Source of the DNA: NBML01 sp029939535
GTDB lineage: Bacteria > Desulfobacterota > Desulfobacteria > Desulfobacterales > Desulfobacteraceae
DNA: 12,980 nt
Direction: 5' to 3'
Assembly: GCA_029939535.1 (NCBI GenBank)
Contig: JAOZST010000104.1
Coordinates: 1 to 12,980, forward strand
Shown: piece by piece, positions 1 through 7,631 of the stretch
Layout of the letters: each line of letters starts with the position of its first letter
Numbering within the stretch: the first letter of the stretch is position 1
Notes under the pieces: model-generated
The model's database searches: none
What the model saw: the letters and a program-made list of their open reading frames with translations, nothing else
What the model was told of the DNA's origin: nothing
Position numbers and translations under genes: made by a program

Positions 1-471
1 TCCATACAAAAGGAATTCAACATGGGCATGATCCTCATCACCCATGATCTTGGAGTTGTGGCAAGAATTGCCGATGATGTGGCTGTGATGTATTGCGGAC
101 AGGTGGTTGAAACAGGGAATATTACCCAGATTTTTGATCACCCTATTCATCCCTATACCCGTGGATTAATGGAATGTATCCCTGTTCCCGGCAAAACAAA
201 GCCTGGAGAAAAACTGGGTTCCATACCCGGGATTGTTCCCACTCCCATTGGCGACTTATGGGGGTGTGCCTTCCGAAACCGGTGCAGCCTTGCCACATCA
301 GAGTGTTCAGCCAGAGACCTGGAATTAACCCGGATATCTGACACCCGGTCATTTCGATGTGCAAAACCGCCGGATTACCAGCCTGGAGATATGGATGAAG
401 ATTTGTCTGGAAATATAGTTGATGGCATACCTGATAATTCAAAGGCTGTAAAAGGGGAGGAGATGATCTGA
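1..471 (+). CDS. Peptide ABC transporter ATP-binding protein, DppD/OppD type (3' part only)
   Basis: This is the C-terminal part of an ATPase that powers dipeptide or oligopeptide import at the inner membrane. The frame is open to base 1, so the true start and the Walker A, signature and Walker B motifs lie outside the window. What remains begins just before the H-loop (ITHDLGVVA), followed by the MYCGQVVE strand and the HPYTRGLM segment typical of the oligopeptide/dipeptide C-terminal extension. That extension carries four Cys in a C-x5-C-x6-C-x17-C pattern (GCAFRNRC, SEC, FRC). In the family this region can hold an Fe-S cluster, but whether it does here is inference. An acidic tail of about 30 residues follows. 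The stop overlaps the next ATPase start by one base (TGATG), as expected for the DppD-DppF pair. The internal ATG at 22 is not a real start. Confidence 0.9.
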   Translation, partial: SIQKEFNMGMILITHDLGVVARIADDVAVMYCGQVVETGNITQIFDHPIHPYTRGLMECIPVPGKTKPGEKLGSIPGIVPTPIGDLWGCAFRNRCSLATSECSARDLELTRISDTRSFRCAKPPDYQPGDMDEDLSGNIVDGIPDNSKAVKGEEMI

Positions 472-1433
472 TGGCTGAATATGCATTGCAGACTAAAAAT
501 ATCACTAAAACCTATCAGGTCAGTGCTGGAATATTTATGGGGAAAAAAAATCTCAAGGCTGTCAACGGTGTCAACCTGTCGATTCCCAAGGGTTCTATCC
601 TAGGGCTTGTGGGAGAATCCGGCTGTGGAAAAACAACCATTGCAAAAATGATATTGGGTCTTGAAAAAAAAACCAGTGGTGAGCTTTATATTGGCGGGAA
701 AAATATTTCATCCATGGGTAATAAACAGATTGCAAGAATTATCCAGCCGGTTTTTCAGGATCCCTATTCATCCTTGAATCCCAGAAAATCCATATCTAAA
801 ATCATTTCCCTGCCCCTGAGAGCACAGGGCCTTACCCAGGGGGCTGCTGATCTTGAAAAAAAAGTGGATGAAATCATGGAGATCGTAGGGCTGCCCCCCA
901 GGCTTAAACATAATTACCCCAATCAATTGTCCGGGGGGCAGCGCCAGAGGGTTGCCGTGGCAAGGGCTCTGATCATGCGGCCCGAGGTGGTTCTCTGTGA
1001 TGAACCCACCTCAGCCCTAGATGTTTCCGTTCAGGCCCAGATCCTTAACATGCTCCTGGATCTAAGGTCGGAATTAAACCTGACCTATCTGTTTATCAGC
1101 CATGATTTGGCTGTGGTGGAGCATATTGCAACCCATGTGGCTGTAATGTATCTGGGCAGAATTGTGGAAGAAGGCAGGGCAAATGATTTGTTTGAAAATC
1201 CCAGCCACCCCTATACCCAGGCACTTCTAGGATCGGTTTTGACACCGGAACCTGCCCTTGGCCTGCCAGAGGTTCACCTGGGTATAGAATATCCCAACCC
1301 CATTGATCCCCCTTCAGGGTGTACCTTTCACCCAAGATGTGTGAAAGCAAAGGAAAAATGTTCAAAAATAGTGCCTGAACCCATATTAAGATCCGGTAAA
1401 TTGGTTGAATGTCATTATCCGGATAATTTTTGA
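471..1433 (+). CDS. Peptide ABC transporter ATP-binding protein, DppF/OppF type
   Basis: This is the second ATPase of a dipeptide/oligopeptide importer, 320 aa, a normal family length. All nucleotide-binding motifs are visible: Walker A GESGCGKT (48-55), Q-loop Gln in VFQDP (about 96), signature LSGGQRQR (153-160), Walker B LCDEP (175-179) and H-loop His211 in FISHDL. The C-terminal extension has HPYTQALL and four Cys (284, 290, 297, 314) spaced C-x5-C-x6-C-x16-C, closely matching the Cys pattern of the upstream ATPase. The ATG start is supported by a strong GGGGAGGAG purine run at about 454-462, roughly 8 bases upstream. Substrate specificity (dipeptide, oligopeptide, or another solute such as nickel) cannot be told from the ATPase. 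The permeases and binding protein would be upstream of the window. Confidence 0.93.
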   Translation: MAEYALQTKNITKTYQVSAGIFMGKKNLKAVNGVNLSIPKGSILGLVGESGCGKTTIAKMILGLEKKTSGELYIGGKNISSMGNKQIARIIQPVFQDPYSSLNPRKSISKIISLPLRAQGLTQGAADLEKKVDEIMEIVGLPPRLKHNYPNQLSGGQRQRVAVARALIMRPEVVLCDEPTSALDVSVQAQILNMLLDLRSELNLTYLFISHDLAVVEHIATHVAVMYLGRIVEEGRANDLFENPSHPYTQALLGSVLTPEPALGLPEVHLGIEYPNPIDPPSGCTFHPRCVKAKEKCSKIVPEPILRSGKLVECHYPDNF

Positions 1434-1469
1434 AATTCACAGAATCTTTAACTTACAGGGAAAAGTACA

Positions 1470-2900
1470 ATGGACAGAAAAAAAGCAATACACAGGGCTG
1501 AACATTTTTTTGATACCCATGGATTTTTTGATTTACTGGCCGACTGGGTGGCCCTGGACACTGGAAGCCGTGAAGATGACAGAAAGCCCCAGATGCTGGC
1601 GTATCTTGAAAAAAAAATAAGTCCTTACCTTGAAACCATGGATTTTTGCTGCCGAATTGTTGAAAATCCTTCTGAACCCTGTGCTCCGGTGTTAATTGCC
1701 AGAAGGATTGAAGATGAAGCATTGCCCTCTATACTGATTTACGGCCATGGGGATACCGTCCCGGCAATGACCCTGGCCTGGGAAAAAGGCCTGTCTCCTT
1801 TAAAATTGACAAAGGGGACAGGCAGGGAACAAGACAAATGGTATGGCAGGGGAACAGCTGACAATAAGGGACAGCATGCCCTTAATTTTGCAGCCCTGGA
1901 ATGTGTAATAAAGGAAAGGGGGTCCCTGGGTTTCAATGTAATTGCTTTGATTGAAACCGGTGAAGAATCAGGATCTCCAGGATTGCATGAAATTTGTGAA
2001 AAGGAAAAAAAATCTTTGCAGGCAAATGTGCTCATTGCCTCGGATGGTCCAAGAATTGACCCGGATGTACCCACGATTTTCGGTGGATCCAGGGCTGTTT
2101 TTAATTTTGATCTCACCATTAATTTACGGGAAGGAGGGCACCATTCAGGAAACTGGGGAGGTCTTCTTGCCAATCCTGGAATTATCCTTTCCCATGCATT
2201 GGCCTGTATGGTGGATGCAAAAGGAAAAATCCTTGTAAAGGCACTGCGGCCTGAAACCATTAAACCTTCTATTAAAAAGGCCATTGATAAACTTGAAATC
2301 ACTGGAAAAGACGGACCCGAAATAGACCCCCATTGGGGAGAGCCTGGTTTGACCGGGCCTGAAAAAGTCTATGGCTGGAACACCCTGGAAGTGCTGGCCT
2401 TTAAATGCGGTGATCCAGATCAACCAGTGAATGCAATTCCTCCAGAGGCATGGGCCAGGTGCCATATTCGCTTTATTGCTGATTTTGATCCCGACACCTT
2501 TATTCCGGCAATCAGAAAACATCTGGATACCCATGGGTTCTCCATGGTTGATATCCTACCCCTTCCCAACAATTACGGACTTGCCACGCGAATGGATCCT
2601 GATAATCCCTGGGTTAAATTAGTTACATCTTCCTTTGAATCCACCCTGGATACATTGAACAAACCAGATAAAAAAATCAGCTTTCTGCCTAATCTTGGTG
2701 GAACCCTGCCCAATGATGCATTCAGCCATGTCATCGGCATGCCCACCATCTGGATCCCCCATTCCTATGGCGGCTGCAACCAGCATGCACCCAATGAACA
2801 TGTCTCCGGAAAAATCATGAGGGAAGGCCTGCAGCTGATGACCGGCCTGTTCTGGGATATTGCTGAAAAAGGAATTACTCTTATCAATGAGGAAATATGA
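1470..2900 (+). CDS. M20-family metallopeptidase (dipeptidase/deacylase)
   Basis: A 476-aa cytoplasmic zinc hydrolase of the M20/ArgE/DapE clan. The metal ligands are visible in order: His93 and Asp95 in YGHGDTVP, bridging Asp131 in YGRGTADNKG, the catalytic/metal pair Glu165-Glu166 in ETGEESGSPG, Asp192 in ASDGPR, and a C-terminal His in the HAPNEH segment. A His-rich EGGHHSGNWGG stretch near 221-231 fits the dimerisation/lid domain region. The M20 clan includes dipeptidases, aminoacylases, ArgE and DapE. I see no feature that settles the substrate. Position directly behind two peptide-transporter ATPases (36-base gap) suggests it hydrolyses imported peptides or N-acyl amino acids, which is inference. 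The ATG has a modest CAGGGA ribosome site about 9 bases upstream. The stop overlaps the next start (ATGA), implying translational coupling. Confidence 0.88.
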   Translation: MDRKKAIHRAEHFFDTHGFFDLLADWVALDTGSREDDRKPQMLAYLEKKISPYLETMDFCCRIVENPSEPCAPVLIARRIEDEALPSILIYGHGDTVPAMTLAWEKGLSPLKLTKGTGREQDKWYGRGTADNKGQHALNFAALECVIKERGSLGFNVIALIETGEESGSPGLHEICEKEKKSLQANVLIASDGPRIDPDVPTIFGGSRAVFNFDLTINLREGGHHSGNWGGLLANPGIILSHALACMVDAKGKILVKALRPETIKPSIKKAIDKLEITGKDGPEIDPHWGEPGLTGPEKVYGWNTLEVLAFKCGDPDQPVNAIPPEAWARCHIRFIADFDPDTFIPAIRKHLDTHGFSMVDILPLPNNYGLATRMDPDNPWVKLVTSSFESTLDTLNKPDKKISFLPNLGGTLPNDAFSHVIGMPTIWIPHSYGGCNQHAPNEHVSGKIMREGLQLMTGLFWDIAEKGITLINEEI

Positions 2901-4198
2901 AAATCATCACCACCCACAAAGGCTCAGATTTTGATGCTCTTGCAAGCCTTGTGGCAGCCAGGCTTGTTTATCCCGAAGCGAAAGCAGTCCTTCCAGGGTC
3001 AATCAATACCAACCTCAAGGGTTTTCTGGCTATCCACAAAGATCTGTTTGATTTTTATTCTCCAGGTGAAATAGACTATGATGAGGTGGACACCTTGATT
3101 GTGGTGGATACCCATACATGGAACCGGCTTGACCGGAGAATGCTTGCCCTGAAGAAAAAACAGGATTTAAAGATCATTATCTGGGATCACCATATCAAAG
3201 GGGATATGGAAACTGATGAAAAAAATATACAAGAGACCGGAGCTGCAATCACCATTCTGGTCAAAGAAATTAAAGATCAGCGGAAACTTATTACACCCAT
3301 CCAGGCCACCCTTTTTCTCATGGGTCTATATGAAGATACTGGGAATCTCACCTTCCCATCCACCAGGTCAGATGATGCCCATGCAGCCGGATTTCTACTG
3401 GATCGAAAAGCAGATCTGCATATCCTTTCCGGGTTTTTAAAACCAGCTTATGGAAAAAAACAAAAAGATATCCTCTTTGAAATGGTCCAGAAAGCGGAGC
3501 GATCTTCAGTGGGTGCCTTTACCTTCAGTCTTTGCCATCTGGATATCAGCGGCCGGGTACAGAATCTGGCCATGGTCCTGGAAATGTACCGGGAAATTGT
3601 AAATGTAGATGTTGCATTTGGTATTTTCAGGGATATGGAACAGGATAAATGCATGGTCATCGGCCGAAGCAATGTGGAGGAGATCAATATCGGACTGATC
3701 ATGCGGAGCATGGGTGGGGGGGGGCATCCAGGGGCAGGATCTGCTTTGGTAAAGAATGCCAACCCTGAAATCCTCAAGGAAATGATACTGGAACTTGTAA
3801 AAGGTAACCAGCATTCATCTGTGAAGCTCCACGACATAATGTCCTATCCCGTGGTCACCGTGGACCAGGATTCCACGGTTGAAGAAGTGGCCATGATTTT
3901 ACGGAATCTGGGCTGCACTGGAATGCCTGTTGTGGACAAAGACGAAAATCTTGTGGGAATAGTTTCCAGGAGAGATTTTAAAAAAATTCGAAAGACAAAA
4001 CAGATGCAAGCGCCTATCAAGGCTTTCATGAGCAGAAACCTTGTTACCATCACCAATGACAAGAGTGCCATTGAGGCTGCCAGACTAATGATCAAGCACG
4101 ATATAGGCAGGATTCCAGTGATGGAGGATAATAAAGTCATTGGAATCATGACACGATCCGATGCAATGTTATATTTTTATGATCTTTTGCCGGATTAA
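2897..4198 (+). CDS. DHH-DHHA1 phosphoesterase with tandem CBS domains, lacking the nucleotidyltransferase half
   Basis: A 433-aa protein. Residues about 1-165 form a DHH phosphoesterase domain with intact metal motifs: SDFDAL (Asp11, Asp13), VVDTH (Asp71), the DHH signature WDHH (97-99) and YEDTGN (Asp147). Residues about 210-300 form DHHA1 with its substrate-binding motif GGGGHPGAGS (273-282). Two CBS domains follow at about 311-365 and 374-430; these usually bind adenine nucleotides. From family knowledge, this DHH-CBS-CBS order is best known as the N-terminal half of about 850-900-aa fusions to a class II tRNA nucleotidyltransferase/poly(A) polymerase. Here the protein stops at YDLLPD, about where that half would begin, and the next 22 bases run into a convergent gene. 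It may be a stand-alone nanoRNase/pAp-phosphatase-like enzyme or a remnant. GAGGA lies just before the ATG, which overlaps the upstream stop by 4 bases. Confidence 0.85.
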   Translation: MKIITTHKGSDFDALASLVAARLVYPEAKAVLPGSINTNLKGFLAIHKDLFDFYSPGEIDYDEVDTLIVVDTHTWNRLDRRMLALKKKQDLKIIIWDHHIKGDMETDEKNIQETGAAITILVKEIKDQRKLITPIQATLFLMGLYEDTGNLTFPSTRSDDAHAAGFLLDRKADLHILSGFLKPAYGKKQKDILFEMVQKAERSSVGAFTFSLCHLDISGRVQNLAMVLEMYREIVNVDVAFGIFRDMEQDKCMVIGRSNVEEINIGLIMRSMGGGGHPGAGSALVKNANPEILKEMILELVKGNQHSSVKLHDIMSYPVVTVDQDSTVEEVAMILRNLGCTGMPVVDKDENLVGIVSRRDFKKIRKTKQMQAPIKAFMSRNLVTITNDKSAIEAARLMIKHDIGRIPVMEDNKVIGIMTRSDAMLYFYDLLPD

Positions 4199-4220
4199 AA
4201 CATATTTTAAAAAGTTCGTA

Positions 4221-5870
4221 TTAAAGCTTAAGCAGGGCCTTGGCTTTAATGGCCAGTTTTTCCCGGAAAATTTTTGAATTATGGCGGATATCCACTGGGA
4301 AAGATTTTTCAATAAAGATGTACTCAATACCAGCAGTCAAAGGATTGGATCTGGCAAGGGTCAGGAGTTCTTTAATAAAGGTTTTTTTATTGGCTATCTT
4401 TGAACCAGGTTCAATAAAGATCACGGGAATTTGACGGGTTTTGGGACCAACGCCAGTAAGGGCGCTCCTGAAAACCTTTTCATGGTTATTGAATATGGCT
4501 TCCACTGGAATGGTAAACAAGGTCTCCCTGTCAGTTATTACCCGGTGATTTTTTCTGCCGCAAAACCAGATCCTTCCCTTTGAATCCCTCCATCCAAGAT
4601 CCCCCATGCGATGCCAGATTCCGCCATTTGAATCAAGAATTTTTGATAGAAGATCTGCTTCCCTGTTATTATAATAATTTTCCGTTACAAGCTCATCTTG
4701 TACCGTGATTTCTCCAACCTGGTTTTCCGGAACCAGGGGGGCATTCTGAATCTGGGTGATGGGATCATCAGAGATTTCAATGAGTTTAACCTGGGTATTG
4801 CCAATGGGCCTGCCAATGCACATTCCAAACCCCTGTTCACTGAGTTTTTTAGTTTCTGAAAGAATTTCATTGGACTCAATGGAGATGATGGGAACCGCTT
4901 CTGTGGCACCATAGGGGGTATGTATCCGGGCCGTATTCGATAGCATGGATGAAAATTGTTCTATATTGGCCGGGCTGACTGGAGCACCAGCCGACACCAC
5001 ACGCCTTAGACATGGAAGCTTGATAAGATTTTCTTTTCCATATTTACCAACACGGTTAAGCAGGGCAGGGGAGGCAAACATATTGGTCACCCCATGATTT
5101 TCAATTGCTTCAATGATTTTAAAGGGGTTCACCATGGCCGGTTTCGTGGGATCCATGTCCGGGATCACGGCAGTCATTCCCAATGCCGGGTCAAACAGGG
5201 CAAACAAGGGAAATGTGGGAAGATCGATTTCATCAGGTCCTATTTGAAAATGATCCTGGATCTGCTTTATCTGGGCATCAAAATTTCCATGGGTGTAAAC
5301 AACCCCCTTGGCAGGGCCTGTTGAACCCGTGGTAAAAAGGATGGCTGCCATTTCATCTCCTGTTGTTCGTACCAGGGGATAGGTGCCATTTGTATCGGCC
5401 ATGAGTTGGTCTATGGTATATCCGTTCCAAAACCATTTTCGGCCCACAGTCACCCAGTGTTTGACGGTTTTAAAAAACTTGGGTTTAAGGGTACGGAGAA
5501 GATGAGCTTTTTCAATGCCGATGAACGCCTTGGGCCTGCTCTTTTGAAGGCATTGGAGCATTCTGTTAATTCCCATACCCGGATCAACCACCACAGGGAC
5601 AGCTCCTACCTTGAACATGGCAAAAATCGTAATAAAGAACTCCATCCCCGGGGTTACCATCAAAATGGTCTTGGTTCCTCTTTTAATACCGATACGTTCA
5701 AACCCGAAGGCAAGCCTGTCGGATAGCGTATCCAGTTGACTAAAGGTTATCTGGCTGTACAGGACCCTTTTATTTTTATCCCGGCCGGCCGGATAAACCA
5801 CAGCTCTTTTATAGGGGTAAAGTTCAACAGTTTTTTTAAGCGTTTTTGAAATATTGATAAAATTTGTCAT
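4221..5870 (-). CDS. oleC: OleC, AMP-forming beta-lactone synthetase
   Basis: A 549-aa member of the acyl-adenylate-forming (ANL) superfamily. OleC activates 2-alkyl-3-hydroxy acids with ATP and closes them to a cis-beta-lactone, the step before olefin release. Visible core motifs are the phosphate loop TTGSTGPAKG (180-189), the adenine-binding YGATE (320-324) followed by AVPI, as in OleC proteins, RMGDLGW (Asp424) with GRKNHRV after it, and the C-terminal catalytic Lys in NSKIF (Lys533). Length and motif spellings fit OleC better than acyl-CoA ligases, and neighbouring oleA and oleB support this strongly. The ATG overlaps the stop of the upstream unknown gene by 4 bases (ATGA), and the ribosome site is weak (AAAGAAA), so translation is probably coupled. 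It is the last gene of the operon and converges on the DHH/CBS gene 22 bases away. Confidence 0.93.
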   Translation of the reverse strand: MTNFINISKTLKKTVELYPYKRAVVYPAGRDKNKRVLYSQITFSQLDTLSDRLAFGFERIGIKRGTKTILMVTPGMEFFITIFAMFKVGAVPVVVDPGMGINRMLQCLQKSRPKAFIGIEKAHLLRTLKPKFFKTVKHWVTVGRKWFWNGYTIDQLMADTNGTYPLVRTTGDEMAAILFTTGSTGPAKGVVYTHGNFDAQIKQIQDHFQIGPDEIDLPTFPLFALFDPALGMTAVIPDMDPTKPAMVNPFKIIEAIENHGVTNMFASPALLNRVGKYGKENLIKLPCLRRVVSAGAPVSPANIEQFSSMLSNTARIHTPYGATEAVPIISIESNEILSETKKLSEQGFGMCIGRPIGNTQVKLIEISDDPITQIQNAPLVPENQVGEITVQDELVTENYYNNREADLLSKILDSNGGIWHRMGDLGWRDSKGRIWFCGRKNHRVITDRETLFTIPVEAIFNNHEKVFRSALTGVGPKTRQIPVIFIEPGSKIANKKTFIKELLTLARSNPLTAGIEYIFIEKSFPVDIRHNSKIFREKLAIKAKALLKL

Positions 5871-6595
5871 GGAAATTTCTTTTTAATTTTATATAAAATG
5901 CCCTGGAAAAAATTATCTGGCGCTTCTGGTTCCCTGGATTTTAATTTTTTTGTCAAGTCCTGGGCTGTTTTTAATGAATTTTGAGCAGTTTCAGATAGTT
6001 CTTTTCTTTTTTCTTCCACTCGGACAAGGCCCTGGGCTTCATTGACCTGAAAAAGGACATAGGCCTCTTTCACTGGTTTTTCTAACTTGGAAAAATCTTT
6101 TATCAGGGTATTTTTTACTTTTTCCCAAACTTTTTTTTCTGCTGCAGTGATTTTTAATTGTTCTGGATATTTTTGGGCGATACCCTCAATCCAGGCAAGT
6201 TCCTTATCAATGATGGTGATTTCCCGGTTAAAGGTTATAAATGAAGCATAGAGATCTGGAAAGTGTTCAAAACTGAACTGAAGCATCTCTTGGGGCAGGT
6301 TAACATGGCTGAGTTCAATTTTTGTATAGACAGGGAGTCCCGGTTCTTTTTCTTTGAAAACCAGAGTGTAAACCAGAAAAGAGGAGATACCAATGACCAG
6401 CAACAGCAGTAAAAGGATAAAAATCTTCTTCCTGGTAAAGAGTTTCTTTTTTTTTGGCAGAGAATTTTCTTCAACATCCCCTTCTTTGGAAGATTTTTTG
6501 TTTTTTGAGTTTTTTTCAGGAAGCGGGGGTGTTTGGGCAGCAGTGGCTTTGTTTTTTTCCTCTTTTTTTTTTTTCTTTTTACCAAATCCAAGCAT
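5867..6595 (-). CDS. Uncharacterised single-pass membrane protein, Lys-rich N-terminus and helical C-terminal domain, inside the ole operon
   Basis: I do not recognise a family. From the ATG at 6595 the protein is 242 aa; an in-frame TTG at 6631 would add 12 residues but has no better ribosome site. Residues 1-57 are extremely Lys-rich and low complexity (including KKKKKKEEK and a PKKKKLFTRKK block). Residues about 58-78 form one hydrophobic helix (IFILLLLLLVIGISSFLVYTL). The remaining 165 residues are charged, mostly helical and coiled-coil-like, ending in KIKKKFP. The positive-inside rule predicts a cytoplasmic N-terminus and a periplasmic C-terminal domain. The gene lies between oleB and oleC and overlaps oleC by 4 bases, so a role in hydrocarbon synthesis, membrane anchoring of Ole enzymes, or product handling is reasonable but is inference. 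A run of 12 A at codons 8-11 is slippage-prone. Confidence 0.75.
   Translation of the reverse strand: MLGFGKKKKKKEEKNKATAAQTPPLPEKNSKNKKSSKEGDVEENSLPKKKKLFTRKKIFILLLLLLVIGISSFLVYTLVFKEKEPGLPVYTKIELSHVNLPQEMLQFSFEHFPDLYASFITFNREITIIDKELAWIEGIAQKYPEQLKITAAEKKVWEKVKNTLIKDFSKLEKPVKEAYVLFQVNEAQGLVRVEEKRKELSETAQNSLKTAQDLTKKLKSREPEAPDNFFQGILYKIKKKFP
6563..6574 (-). repeat. Homopolymer run of 12 A (coding strand) at the start of the unknown gene
   Basis: The coding strand has 12 consecutive A at codons 8-11, flanked by further A-rich codons, all read as Lys. Such runs are prone to replication or transcription slippage. A one-base change would shift the frame within the first dozen codons of this gene, which is translationally coupled to oleC. 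Confidence 0.7.
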
Positions 6596-6650
6596 AGGTG
6601 ATTTATTACCTGACCCTGTCCAAAAAGTCAAAAGCCCAATTAAAAGTTCT

Positions 6651-6691
6651 GAATAAAAACCAGAATAAAAATTTTGAATAAAAATCTGGTT
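6651..6691 (-). terminator. AT-rich hairpin with three GAATAAAAA repeats between oleB and the unknown gene (possible weak terminator or processing site)
   Basis: On the + strand AACCAGA (6658-6664) and TCTGGTT (6685-6691) form a perfect 7-bp inverted repeat with a 20-base loop. Read on the - strand, the second arm is followed by T-rich sequence (TTTTTATTC), resembling a weak intrinsic terminator or attenuator. One arm overlaps the oleB stop codon (6690-6692). GAATAAAAA occurs three times on the + strand, at 6651, 6663 and 6676 (12-13-base spacing). The stem has only three G-C pairs, so termination would be partial at best, and an RNA processing site is equally possible. Confidence 0.35.
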
Positions 6692-7631
6692 AAACGTTAT
6701 AGCAAAGCTTGTTGTTCAAAAATGAATCAATGAGTTTCAGGGTTTCTTCGGGTTTGTCTTCGAAAAGATAATGGCCTGCATCATGGAAAACCCGGCAGTC
6801 CGCCCTGGGAAACCGTCTCTTGAATTCATTGAGAAACGTCAGATCAAAGACAAAATCCCTGGCCCCCCAGAGAAATAAAAGTTTAGTTTCATCCAGCTTG
6901 CCCAGGTGTTTGTCAACATGATTCACCAGGCTATAACTTTTGTCTTTTTCAGTTATGGGTATATCCTGGACAAATTTTAAGGTGGCAACCCTGTTTTTCA
7001 AGGAATCATAGGGAGCAATAAGTCCTTTTTTGACCTGGGAAGAGAGTTTTGACCCGGAGCCAAGATACAGTGCTCCCCTGGAAAAGGCATTCAACCCCAG
7101 TACAGCTGGCACGCCAAACCATTTAAAATATTTGATCAACCATAAAAGCATTGGAAATTGTTTTTCCTCTGGAAGTAAAAAACCAGAGGTATTGGTGATG
7201 ATGATTTTGTCAATTTTTTCCAGGTTTTCCTGTTTTTTCAAGGCCCAGCAAAGTCCGATCATGCCGCCCCAGTCATGGACAATCAGGGATATTTTTTCTT
7301 TCAAATCAAGGTGACTGATAAGGGTGTCAAGATCCTTTACCCGGGAAGCAAGGCAATAATCATAGCTCCCGTCCCCTGGTTTGTCTGATAGTCCGCATCC
7401 AATATGATCCGGCACAATGGTACGAAATTTCTTTGACAAAGGGGTTATCAAGTGCCGGAAATAAAATGACCAGGTGGGGTTGCCATGCAGCATTAGTACA
7501 GGGGAACCAATGCCCTGGTCCACATAATGAAGATCATGGCCGTTGATGTTTAAAAAATTTGATTTAAAGGGGTAGAGATCTTCAAATCCCTTAAAAGAAA
7601 ATTGTTTTTGATTGATTATTCTTTTTACCAT
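6690..7631 (-). CDS. oleB: OleB, beta-lactone decarboxylase (haloalkane-dehalogenase-like alpha/beta hydrolase)
   Basis: A 313-aa alpha/beta hydrolase. OleB converts cis-beta-lactones to cis-olefins plus CO2 in the head-to-head hydrocarbon pathway. The fold markers match the OleB/haloalkane dehalogenase group: HGNPTWSF at the oxyanion region (about 49-56), the nucleophile elbow HDWGGMIG with Asp120, an acidic residue after LFLWGARD (Asp259) and the catalytic His287 in DAGHYLFED. Haloalkane dehalogenase would be the label without context, but the flanking oleA and oleC make OleB much more likely. I start at the first in-frame ATG (7631), giving a 7-base overlap with oleA; a TTG at 7652 would add seven residues. 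No clear Shine-Dalgarno sequence is seen, only GGTGTGGA directly upstream, so coupling to oleA translation is probable. An AT-rich gap of 94 bases separates it from the next gene. Confidence 0.92.
   Translation of the reverse strand: MVKRIINQKQFSFKGFEDLYPFKSNFLNINGHDLHYVDQGIGSPVLMLHGNPTWSFYFRHLITPLSKKFRTIVPDHIGCGLSDKPGDGSYDYCLASRVKDLDTLISHLDLKEKISLIVHDWGGMIGLCWALKKQENLEKIDKIIITNTSGFLLPEEKQFPMLLWLIKYFKWFGVPAVLGLNAFSRGALYLGSGSKLSSQVKKGLIAPYDSLKNRVATLKFVQDIPITEKDKSYSLVNHVDKHLGKLDETKLLFLWGARDFVFDLTFLNEFKRRFPRADCRVFHDAGHYLFEDKPEETLKLIDSFLNNKLCYNV

Noticed and set aside
22..471. ATG at 22 as the start of a short ABC protein
   Set aside because: The upstream codons (1-21) are open and read as the usual QKEFN lead-in to the H-loop strand. 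The gene is cut by the window edge.
2145..2534. Several 60-190-residue open frames opposite the M20, DHH and synthase genes
   Set aside because: They lie wholly inside strongly supported genes, show no recognisable motifs and have compositions expected of antisense or out-of-frame reading.
4221..4249. Inverted repeat TTAAAGC / GCTTTAA at the 3' end of oleC
   Set aside because: The arms are short and AT-rich, the loop is 15 bases and it is within coding sequence. This is expected by chance.
4240..4261. Short hairpin (TTGGC / GCCAG) followed by five T on the + strand, possible terminator for the left operon
   Set aside because: The stem is only 4-5 bp with one G-T pair and lies inside the oleC coding region. 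It is too weak to call without transcript data.
6235..6591. Second Lys-rich open frame overlapping the unknown membrane protein on the - strand
   Set aside because: It is a one-frame shadow of the same A-rich sequence. It lacks the hydrophobic helix in a sensible context and ends early. It is what slippage at the A12 tract would produce, not a separate gene.
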